Assembly (NCBI GenBank): GCA_025526935.1
Contig: JAHLKD010000015.1
Location: forward strand, 62,001-126,000
DNA length: 64,000 bases
Origin: Cladochytrium replicatum
Lineage: Eukaryota > Chytridiomycota > Chytridiomycetes > Cladochytriales > Cladochytriaceae
Direction: 5' to 3'
A program made the translations under genes and the position numbers. The number at the start of each line of letters is the position of its first letter. Position 1 is the first letter of the stretch. The notes under the pieces were generated by a model, which saw only the letters and a program-made list of their open reading frames with translations, was not told where the DNA came from and ran no database searches. Below are positions 1-9,881 of this stretch, piece by piece.

Positions 1-2
1 GT

Positions 3-469
3 GCCAAGTACAACCCGCCGATCTGTGCTAACGACCCCGACCCGAGTGCAGACTGCTTCTCCAGAGCAACTTGTGCGCCATCGGGTGATTTTCGTGAGTG
101 CGCATGGGTTCTCACCGAGGATCTGACGTCGTGCCTGAGAGCAACTGGCGGTTATGAGGATGGCACTGCATGCGACAATAACGGGGGATTGAACAGCGCG
201 GTCGCGGTCGATGGGTGTGTGATCACCGGCTGCTCGAGTGAGATCTGTAGAAAGGAAAGTGTGGTCTCGCCCTGCATTTTCCGTGAAAGGTGAGACATTG
301 GAACTTTGCATGGAATGATGTTTTGAACGATCCTGCCAGCTTTTTGTGCTACAATCTAGCTGGAGCGGTGTGTGGACCGCTGGTTCCGGGTGATCCAAAC
401 ACATGTGGTTGGAAGCCCAGCAAGTGTCTTGATCAATGTATCGCAAGGGCAGATAGCAGCTCGCCTTGA
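3..469 (+). CDS. Cys-rich protein, 3' part only (5' end outside window)
   Basis: An open frame enters from the left edge and runs to 289. A 50-nt GT..AG intron (290-339) follows, then a second exon to a TGA at 467-469. The visible ~138 residues are Cys-rich (about 14 Cys, roughly one every 10 residues) with many Gly, Asp and Thr, which is typical of extracellular disulfide-bonded domains. No family was recognised. The signal peptide, if any, lies outside the window. The reading frame is kept across the intron (phase 2), which supports the model. The function is unknown; a secreted or cell-surface role is inference from composition only. Confidence 0.5.
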
Positions 470-845
470 GAAATGGAAATCTATGTAGCCCCGTGGAATC
501 CACGTACTGCTAACCTACCCATGCGCCAGTTGATGGAGACATGATAAAGATGAAGTGTCTCAGAAAATGTGAAGATTTAACATTCCAACCACATCCAGTG
601 CCTTCAACGAACAAAACAAAACGTTCTCAACCAGCATCAGTTTAAATTTTGTCGCACTAACGATTGAATCCGAAAGGACATCATTGCATTGAACGTTTGC
701 TGCAAGGTTCGTAGATTGAAACTGCCACCTCCCAAAAACGGAACAAGGGTGTGTTCTCCACGCGTCCTTTCGAAACAACGTTCACGATTTCCATTGTCCT
801 TGAGATACATATCTTTGTCTCAGCTTTTCCTCCCAGACTATCACA
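470..845. other. Intergenic, no gene seen
   Basis: This stretch holds the presumed terminator of the Cys-rich gene and the promoter of the F-box-like gene at 846. A pyrimidine-rich run just before the ATG is the only visible signal. No coding frame with plausible content was found. Confidence 0.6.
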
Positions 846-2096
846 ATGAGCTCTCTAGCATGCCTTCTGCAGAACCTCCCCCCCGAAATAATCCTCTCGT
901 ATTTATTGCCTTACCTTTCTCACACATCCATGCTCGACTTGTCTCTCGCATCCTCTCACTTCCGCGCCATGATAATTCCTCACGCTCTATCTCATCTTTT
1001 AGTCTTAAACATACGCAATCTACACGACCTCCGTCGCTTGCATCGCGCGTTCTCCCGCAATCACCATCTCCTCACACAGCTCAACCATGTCTCCCTAAGC
1101 ATTTCGTCGGACGATTACCTAGCTCCGGATATATCTTTTATGAGCGCCTTAGCAAAGGCTTCTATGAGCGCCATAACGCTCAGGATTACGGTGGTCCCTT
1201 TACCATATGAGAGGGGCGCAACGGCGGCGGTGTCCCGGACGTTAAATGCGCTCACGCAGAACAGTTCGATCAAGCAGATCAGCCTGGACTTCGACTTCCT
1301 TTACGAATCAGCTATTCCTTCGGCCATGTGTGCGTTCTCCAAGTGCCTGAAGGGTCTCGATCACGGCCTAGAGGATTTGCGTGTGAAAATCAGTGTGCCC
1401 CCCCATTGGACCCATCGTTGTTCCCAAGACAGCGGAACGGCAATCCGCAAGGAAATGGAAGAGGCTCTTCTTATACACAAAAGTACTCTGAAAACGCTTC
1501 ACTGGGACGTGGATGAGCTTCATCTGTTCGGGGTTGTCGCGGACAGTATTTTCACTAGAGCAGTCAATCAACCGAGCATCATAAACGGACTGTTTACGGA
1601 AAACGCTTCGATCTCAAGCCTCCATATTGTGATGTGGTCTACAGGGGATCCATTGGACGCGAACGGAGCCGAATCACCGCCAGTGAACATTCAGAGCACC
1701 CTATACCTTCGCGAACTCATTGTAACATCACGCTCAAATAGTCATTCTGTTCGTCTTCCCAATATCGGCGCGATGCCCAACCTCACGCGCCTCAAAGTCT
1801 CCATTTTGTCATTCGACCTAAACTGGATTGCGCAATCCCTTGAGCGATCACCAGCCCTTAAAATTCTGGAGATTCAAAAATTGCGCGCTTGTTGTGCTGA
1901 TCACGACCGCATCGAGCCTCCGGGCGAATCAGTTATGAGCCGCTTGGCTACGACCCTGAAGAACCGAACGAAACTGGAGTTTATCAAAATAGCTGGGACG
2001 AGTTTCTGCGAGGAGGACATAATGGGGATAAAATCCAGCTTATCGTCGTCTAGCACTTGTGTTCAACTTGGGAAGGGCAGCTATGAGCTGGTTTGA
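846..2096 (+). CDS. F-box-like / leucine-rich protein
   Basis: Single-exon gene of 416 residues. The N-terminus (residues about 8-50) has the F-box pattern LPPEIILSYLLPYL followed by a helix with SxxFR, as in substrate receptors of SCF ubiquitin ligases. The remainder is rich in regularly spaced Leu/Ile (for example LRELIVTS, LTRLKVSIL, LKILEIQKL), which suggests divergent leucine-rich repeats that bind the target. Known for the family: the F-box recruits Skp1 and the repeats choose the substrate. The substrate here cannot be predicted. Fungal genomes often carry many fast-evolving F-box paralogs. No intron is needed to keep the frame open, unlike most neighbours. Confidence 0.6.
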   Translation: MSSLACLLQNLPPEIILSYLLPYLSHTSMLDLSLASSHFRAMIIPHALSHLLVLNIRNLHDLRRLHRAFSRNHHLLTQLNHVSLSISSDDYLAPDISFMSALAKASMSAITLRITVVPLPYERGATAAVSRTLNALTQNSSIKQISLDFDFLYESAIPSAMCAFSKCLKGLDHGLEDLRVKISVPPHWTHRCSQDSGTAIRKEMEEALLIHKSTLKTLHWDVDELHLFGVVADSIFTRAVNQPSIINGLFTENASISSLHIVMWSTGDPLDANGAESPPVNIQSTLYLRELIVTSRSNSHSVRLPNIGAMPNLTRLKVSILSFDLNWIAQSLERSPALKILEIQKLRACCADHDRIEPPGESVMSRLATTLKNRTKLEFIKIAGTSFCEEDIMGIKSSLSSSSTCVQLGKGSYELV

Positions 2097-2328
2097 ACAC
2101 TGCGGTTTGTGAGTTGTTGGTTAACAGCACATCTGCTCTATTCAATTTGCAAAATAAGATATAGAAGAAACAAACCCAGCAACAGTCTTCTCATCCCACT
2201 ACTAAGAATACATACCTGAAACATCCATTTTTATGAAAAATTAGAGTGCCTCCAAAAGAACAAAATCACACTAGTCGAGCAAATGACCTTACATAACACA
2301 GCCAACAATCACCAACCCTCATATCTCG

Positions 2329-5300
2329 TTAATCCACATCGTAGTTGACGTTCTGTTTCAACCACTTCTCAACCTCGTCAACCTCCAGCCCCTTGCGCGT
2401 CGCGTACTCTGTAATCTGGTCCTTGCCAATCTTGCCCACGGCAAAGTACTGCGCCTTTGGGTGTGCAAAGTAGATACCTGATACCGAAGCAGCGGGTGTC
2501 ATCGCCTTTTGTAACCAAGAAACCTTAGTTCACCAGCCAAAGAGAGTTTGTTGTTGCGCTTACCAACGACTCAGTCAGCCCGATCCCAGTCTGCGACTCA
2601 ATATCCATCAGATCCCACATGGTCTTCTTCTCCGTGTGGTCCGGCTGGCTCGGGTACCCCGGCGCAGGTCGGATACCCCTATACTTCACCGCAAGCATCT
2701 CCTCAACCTTCAACGACTCCTGTGGCGCATATCCCCAACCCTCCTTCCTCACGACTTCATGCAACACCTCCGCAAGCGCCTCCGTCAACCGGTCAGCGAG
2801 CGCCTTCATCAAAATGCTGCTGTAATCGTCATGCTGCTTCTCGTAGCCCTCGCACAGCGCGTCCACACCAAAACCGACAGACACAGCAAAGGCTCCGACG
2901 TAGTCGCGGATCCCGGTCGCTTTCGGGGCAACGAAATCACTCAGGCAGAAGTACGGCTCGTCGCTGTCGGAATCCTTCTCGGCTTGCTGGCGGAGCCCAA
3001 AGAAGCGCGCGATGGGAGCAGCCGTCGTGCGGTCGAGGTAGTGCTCCTTTGACTCGCTGGGGTCGTAGAGCTCGATGTCGTCGCCGACGGCGTTGGCGGG
3101 CCAGAAGGTCACGATGGCTTCGGCTTGGAGGAGCTCCTTGGTAATGATCTCGTCCAGCATCTTTTGGGCGTCGTCGAAGAGCTTCTGTGCTTCCTCGCCG
3201 ACGGTCTCGTCGTTGAAAATCTTTGGGTAGCCACGGTTTGGGTACTTTCCGCGGAGCTGCCAGGTTTGGAAGAACGGGTTCCAGTCTATGTGCGAAACGA
3301 GGGAGCGGAGATCAAACTTCTTGTAGACCTATTGAATAGAAACATTGGAAATTAGAAACAAAATTAAGAAGATCAAGTTATTCATCGTACCTTGGTGCCC
3401 AAGAACGACGGACGTGCCGGCGTAAACTCATTTTCAAACGACAACTGGATCCTCTTTGCCCTCGCCTCCTCAAGGCTCAAATATCTCCGATCCTTCAGCC
3501 CCTCATAATGCTCGGCCCTCAGATCCTCGTACTCCTCCGCAACGTCATCGACAAACTCCTCACGCCTAGTGTCGTCCAAAAGGCTGCTGACGACCACCAC
3601 ACTCTTACTTGCGTCCAGAACGTGCACGACCGGATGGTCGTACCTCGGCGCAATCTTGACCGCGGTGTGCATCTTGCTCGTCGTCGCGCCACCAATCAAA
3701 AGCGGGATCTTGTGCCCTAGACGCTGCAGCTCTTTGCTGACGTACACCATCTCGTCGAGCGAGGGAGTAATAAGCCCCGAAAGACCGATAACGTCAGCTC
3801 TGTGCTGGATCGCGGCGGCGATGATCTTGTCGCACGGGGTCATGACACCCAAGTCGACGACTTTGTAGTTGTTGCAGCCAAGTACGACGCCAACAATGTT
3901 CTTTCCAATGTCGTGCACGTCGCCTTTGACGGTGGCCATGATCACGGTGCCGTTGTATGCTGCGTCGGGGTCAACCTCCTCCGCAATTTCGCCGGCGGCT
4001 CGTGCCTTCTCCAGGTTCTCCAGACGCTCCTCTTCCATGAACGGGATCAAGTGAGCCACAGCAGCTTTCATCACACTGAGAACGTTTGCAAAATGAGCAC
4101 CCACTATAACATACGCAGAATGCCAGAACCACTCACCGAGCACTCTTGATGACCTGAGGCAAAAACATTTTGCCTGATCCAAAAAGCTCTCCGACAACAC
4201 GCATTCCCGTCATCAACGGTCCCTCAATGACGTTCAAAGGACGCGGGTACTGCAAACAAGCGCAACCATTAGCGCTCCATTCCTCTCACACACTCGCTCA
4301 CACACTCACCTTGGACTTCAAAAGCCTAGCCTCCTCTGTATCAGCAACCACATGCTTGGTCAACCCCTTCACAAGCTGGTACTCGAGCCTCTTCTCCACA
4401 TCCATCTTCCTCCACTCTTCCGCGTCCTCGTCTTTCTTCCCGCCCGCCGCGCCGGCCTGCTCCGCATACTGAAGGAGTTTATCCGTCACGTTCGGGTCGC
4501 GGTTCCACAGCGCATCCTCGCAGAGCTGCAACAGGTCCTTCGGAATGTCGTCGTAGATCGTCAAGAAACCGGCGTTCACGATACCCATGTCCATACCGCG
4601 CTGGATGGTGTGGTACTATTGACGGAGGCAGAAATCAGAAGATTAGACCACGAATAACCGAAAGAAATGCGAATCGTATTACTCACTAGGAAGACACTGT
4701 GCATGGCTTGACGCAAGGTTTCTTTCCCACGGAAAGAGAAGGAAAGGTTGGAGACGCCACCGCTGACTTTCGCACCGGGGAGGCGGGTCTTGATCATTTC
4801 TACTGCGTTGACAAACTCCACACCGTAGTTGTTGTGCTCCTCTGAAAGATGAGAAATTTCGGTTAGAATTCCTTTACAGACGTGTCGCAAATTCACATAC
4901 CCATTCCGGTAGCGATGGTCAGAATGTTCGGGTCAAAGATAATATCGGCACCACGGAATCCGAGTTTCTCGGTGAGGATCTTGTACGACCTCTCGCAGAT
5001 ATCAAACTTGCGCTGCGTCTCGACAGCCTGGCCCTCCTCATCGAACGCCATGACCACAACCGCCGCACCAAACCTCTTCACAATCTTTGCCTTCTTCACA
5101 AAGTCCTCCTCGCCCTCCTTCAAACTGATCGAGTTCACAATGCACTTGCCCTGCGCGCACTTCAACCCGGCAAGGATGACCTCAAAATTGGACGAGTCAA
5201 CCATGATCGGGACCTTTGCAATGTCGGGCTCGGATGCAATGTAGTTCAAAAACTTGGTCATCGCCGCCTTGCCGTCCAGCAACCCTTCGTCCATGTTGAT

Positions 5301-6794
5301 GTCGATCACCGTCGCACCGTTCTCAACCTGAGCTCGCCCGATCGCGAGGGCGTCCTCGTACTGCGAGTTGAGAATCTTCTTTGCAAACACGCGCGAGCCG
5401 GACACGTTGCAGCGCTCACCAATGTTGATGAACCCGGTAGTCGAGTTAATGCGGAGCATCTCGAGCCCGGAGACGTACAGCGTATCAGGGTCCAGTGGGG
5501 TGGGGACGCGTGGGACCATGTCCTTGACGGCATCGCGGATGGCTTTGATGTGGTCTGGGGTGGTACCGCAGCATCCACCCACAACGTTGATGAGACCCAG
5601 ACGTGCGAACTGGGCAACGCTGCGAGCCATGTCCTCCGGGGTTTCATCATAGCCACCGAAGGTGTTAGGGAGACCCGCGTTGGGGTAGCAAATGGTGAAG
5701 GTGGGTGCAATCTTTGACATTGCTTGAAGGAAGGGAAGCATCTGGTCTGCTCCCAACGCACAGTTCAAACCGATTGCAGTGGGGTTGGCGTGGAGCATTG
5801 ATGTGATGAAAGCTTCGCCGGTTTGACCACTGAGCGTGCGTCCAGATTGATCCACAATTGTTCCAGAGACCATGATGGGAACGCGGTCGTATCCTTCTTC
5901 ATCGAAGAGCTTTTCAATAGCAAACACAGCAGCTATGAAAATAATGAATTAACGCTTCGTTTCAAGAAAACCAAGTATAATTTTGCTTTACCTTTTGCGT
6001 TGAGTGTGTCGAAGATTGTCTCAACCAAAAGTAAGTCTAAAGGTTGAGTCAGACAATGCAACTCCAAGTATCTATTTCTCGTAAGTGTGTTCTTACCAGA
6101 TCCACCGTCCAGGAGAGCACGAACCTGTTCCGAGTAAGCGTTGACGAGTTCGTCGAATGTAACGTTACGGAAAGACGGGTTTTCTACGGATGGCGAGATA
6201 GAGAGTGTTCTGTTTGTGGGACCAATGGCACCGGCGACGAAACGTGGTCGCGAAGGGTCCTTTGCTGTGTATTCATCGCATGCCTTCTTGGCCAACTCGG
6301 CAGAAACCTACGTGACAGAGAATTAGAATCGTGTGCTGATGCCTGTTCCTAGGATTTGATGACATCATCGTACTGATCTCGCCTTCGCGCTATCGCTCCA
6401 GCGTGCAATTTCCGCTCCTCATGTCTCATCATCAGAAACTAACCTTGTTCAACTCGTAGGCTAGATCCTCCATGTGATAATCGGCCTGAGCGATCCATGT
6501 TCCACTGAACGTGTTTGTTTCGATAAAGTCGGAGCCAGCCTCGAGATACTTCTTGTGAATTTCGAGGATAGCATCTGGCTGAGTCAGTGAGAGCAAGTCG
6601 TTGTTCCCCTTGAGGAAGTCCTTTTTGTGGACCTTGAAGCGTTCACCGCGAAAGTCCTCCTCTGAGAAGCGGTAGCGCTGGATCATGGTGCCCATGGCAC
6701 CGTCGATGAACATTATGCGCCTCTTGAGTTCGTTATCGAGGTATTTCTGAAGAGCGGCGCCCTTGCCGGGCACCTTTCCGACAGGGTGAGACAT
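2329..6794 (-). CDS. metH: Cobalamin-dependent methionine synthase (MetH)
   Basis: Transfers a methyl group from 5-methyltetrahydrofolate via methylcobalamin to homocysteine. Ten exons (6794-6444, 6307-6097, 6036-5992, 5932-4901, 4841-4687, 4615-4310, 4249-4137, 4075-3391, 3328-2564, 2505-2329) splice in phase to 1279 residues, the usual MetH length (about 1230-1265). All four modules are present: the homocysteine domain with zinc ligands near C260 (GLNCALG) and C323/C324 (VGGCCGTT); the pterin-binding domain (about 360-620); the B12 cap and Rossmann domain with GDVHDIG, His about 792 being the lower cobalt ligand; and the AdoMet activation domain with RPAPGYP (about 1186-1192). The start MSHPVG was chosen because an upstream extension of the frame (to 6971) is low-complexity and not conserved. 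No mitochondrial presequence is obvious. MetH is unusual for a fungus, since most use B12-free MetE. Confidence 0.95.
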
Positions 6795-7058
6795 ATGGGA
6801 TACGGAGAGTGGGGTTACTGCGAGAGGGACGTAGCGATGGTGGAGAGACAGACCGGAGGGTACACAATCGGACCGACGTTGAATTTGCAGCCCACGAGTC
6901 GGTAAGTGGAAATGAAGCGATCCAACACTGAATTGATTTTTATTTTTATCTTTTGGGGGGCTCAAAGCCACCGACTGCGATCCGTCACGTGTTGTTGCTG
7001 TGCCACGTAAACGAATCGACTCCGAGTCACCACTGACTCGGTCTCTCTCATATGCTGC

Positions 7059-8852
7059 CTACTCTGTATTTCCGGGTCGGTTCTGCTCCAGCTGTGGAAT
7101 CAGCTCATTCAAAACTTCCCCAGTCTCCTCGGGACTAGTGATCCACACCGTCGTACACGCCGCCCTCGTCGCAAAGTCGTTCCCCGTGCTCAAAAACTGC
7201 ACTCAAATCCATAAAAAACACACATCACTCTCATTATCACTCTCACCTGATCACCAACGTGCAATGTCGCTGCTGGCTTCGCACCCAGGAATCGCTGCAA
7301 CAGCTCCACCGCAATCATCTTGCTCCCCACATCCACCCATACATCGGTCCCCCCGTTAAACGCACAGAATGGCAGCAACGGGGTGGATCCTTCTACTCCG
7401 TCCGTGGGTGAAAATAGATCCGTTTGTGATCGCCGCGAAGTAGCAGCGGCGTGCTGGGCGTTCCGTACTCTTTGCTGTACGCTAAGTGCGTACTCGTCCA
7501 GCTGCTCCCGCGTCAGCTGGACCGCTGCCGCAGGAACCAGCCCTTGATCGACATACTTAGAGTACAACGACGTTTGAATATGTTAATGCTCCTACCCACT
7601 GCACGCTCCTTTCGGATGATCTGCACTCGTCCCACAAGACCTGCCTCCCGGGTCACTTCTTCAATGCAGGACTGTGCTGCGTCCAGTAACCACTGGATCC
7701 TCGGCTGGTTCCGACTCCAACTTGCAACTGCTGGCGTCTCGTACATCTCTGGCACAATATACCTCAAATGGCGTGTGCTTGGATCGTACTGAAATAAACT
7801 TTGCGGCGCGATCAAGATCACACTCACATCATTCCCGACAAATCGCCTTACTAGTTGCATTCTCCTCCTGCATTATGCTTTAGCACCGTAGTCCAACAAT
7901 CTCCTTTCCATCCTTACCAAAGACATAGAACCGTGCAAGCTGCTCCTTGCTCAGCCCACACTCACCGCCGCGAAACGCATCCAGTAGTCCCGAAAGCCGA
8001 GCCTCGTACTTTGGCCCATCAGTACCATACCCAGCTGCCGTCACGATCGCGACAGTCACGTCGTTCCTGAGCAACGACAGGAGCACTTGTAACAGATGCG
8101 AGTCCTGCGCGAACGACGCGCCGTCCGAATACAGGGTCATATCTCCGTCACTAATCGCAGCAACAATTAAGCAATTTTCTCATTTCGCGAGTGATGCCGA
8201 TTACAAAGTGATGAGCTGGAGTGTCGGCGCAATGGCGTTGACCTAAACGAAAACAAATTAAGATTCTCTGCATTGCGGGGTTCGTTCCAACGAATCAACC
8301 TGCGCAGTGTTGAGGATCCACCGCACATCGTTGAACGAAGGCGGCACCTGCCGTCGCCCCGCGATCGACCGCTTCGCATTCTGCACCAGAAACGCCTCTC
8401 GAAGTGGCAGCTGCGTAAAAAAGTTCCCGACCGTTGGACACAGCTGACTCAGCCTCGACATCTCCCTGATACCTTTTTGTCCCCGGCCTCCATCAATGGG
8501 GTGACAACTAGAACTTTCTCTCTGGTGTTACCGTTATCGTGATGGGCCATGTGATCGAGAATGAGTTCTTCCAGACGCTCAAAGATCTCGCAGTAACGCT
8601 GCACATTTCGGTCCGCTTCGTCGGCGGGGTCGGTGGATGCGCCAGGTGCGGGCGGGTCGGAGATGTAGGAGAGGGAGCGGGCGGTGCCGCCGGGTTTGGA
8701 GTGCAGGATGAATGGAGTCAGAAGAAGGCTCTTGATGAACTGGAATGAAATGTGAGGAAATACATGACATTGCGTTTCTGTGCACAAACCTCTATGAAGG
8801 CATCGCGCTTGTGCGATCTGAGCTGGTATGTGATTCGGTACAGCGAAGTCAT
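7059..8852 (-). CDS. ISN1: IMP-specific 5'-nucleotidase
   Basis: Hydrolyses inosine 5'-monophosphate to inosine in purine turnover; cytosolic HAD-like enzyme. Nine exons (8852-8790, 8739-8532, 8487-8300, 8242-8205, 8150-7918, 7867-7852, 7798-7600, 7555-7247, 7196-7059) join in phase to 463 residues, against about 450 in yeast Isn1. Recognised by the family signatures in order: the N-terminal YRITYQLRSHKRDAF, PTVGNFFTQLPL, PSFNDVRWILNTAQ, the catalytic FDGDMTLYSDG (about 166-176, nucleophile and acid Asp), VTAAGYG, GGECNYLFQY, FNGGTDVWVDVG, LHVGDQF and the C-terminal TVWITSPEET. Exon 6 is only 16 nt, and the intron between exons 2 and 3 is 44 nt. The exon 7/8 junction is the least certain. Its 3' end lies 264 bp upstream of metH on the same strand. 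Confidence 0.93.
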
Positions 8853-9881
8853 TATTGTCTACGACTGGGACGGTCAACCAACAAATGGCAGAATCAATCA
8901 ATCACACGCAAAATATCAATCATGTCGTGGGCGGGTTGTAATTATAGAAACCCGTTTCGCTACAAGCTAACACGGCAAACGCTCAACAAGTGCCATTCGT
9001 GAACCGTTCTCGCTCCATGCAACATGTCCAAACAGTTCCATCAACCAACGTCCATGCTTTCTGCACAAAGTGACAGGTGCGACCGGCAAAACAGCGTATC
9101 TGTAAAGCTCACTTGCACACACTAACGTTACACAGAGATTTTAGCGCTTGCAGGTTCCTGCACAGTGGCAGGAACTGGCTCCGGAGAATGCCTATCCCGC
9201 CGTTCGCTTGGGAATCGGGGTGTGCGTGAATATATAGGGCGGTATGCCGCCGTTTCGCATCGGACCGTCCCCAAAAGGCCCTGGTGCAGCAACGTTGTGC
9301 GGCTCGAGGGTGAGCTGGATCAGATTTGGGGCGATGCCAGCTGCCTATCCAGTCTCAGCAATTGCAAATCACACAATCTTGCGAAGAAAGGGAGAGCTGA
9401 CTCAATGTAAGTATATCTAGACTAAGAGTGATTCTACCTCATATCCATCTGGATTTTACCGTTCCAAGATATGGGTATCCAAAGCATTAGATTATACCCT
9501 TGTGTGGAAAGTTTGACACCAATGGTAATATCAACCTTTCTTAACAGTTACTTGGTTATCGAGAAAAAGTCAATATATTTGATTACGAAACACTCGTACA
9601 GTTTGCAATTACCATGTCTGAATGCCCGAACATCTTCAAATCACCTTGTAACAGAGCACAAACAAAAACATCTCCGCTTGCTGTCAAGCAAAACGGTAGT
9701 TACCGCTCGGCACCTAAAATCCTAGTCACGGTCTTCTGAGAGGGTTTCTGCTCATGCTCGAGCGACAACCCAACAATGATAACCGCAACAAACGTAACTG
9801 CTTTGTGTCGATTTTTGGAAAGAATATATAAGTCACACGCGCTCTCTCATCACACACACCCGTTGTTCAGATGCCGGTTCC
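8853..9881. other. Intergenic about 1 kb with hairpins
   Basis: Lies between the ISN1 start and the SF3B1 stop. No convincing protein frame. Two hairpins stand out: GTTCCTG (9154-9160) with CAGGAAC (9169-9175), and GGCGG-TATG-CCGCC (9238-9251), the latter directly after a TATATA at 9231-9236. GC content drops after about 9440. An unannotated RNA gene is possible but is not recognised as U1-U6, SRP, RNase P or U3. Confidence 0.4.

Noticed and set aside
2548-3144. 198-codon Arg/Pro-rich plus-strand frame opposite metH
   Set aside because: Antisense of GC-rich MetH activation-domain codons; composition is an artefact of codon bias.
6795-6971. In-frame upstream extension of MetH (about 59 more residues)
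   Set aside because: Not conserved, low complexity, and the protein already has full family length from the Met at 6794; a mitochondrial presequence is not convincing.
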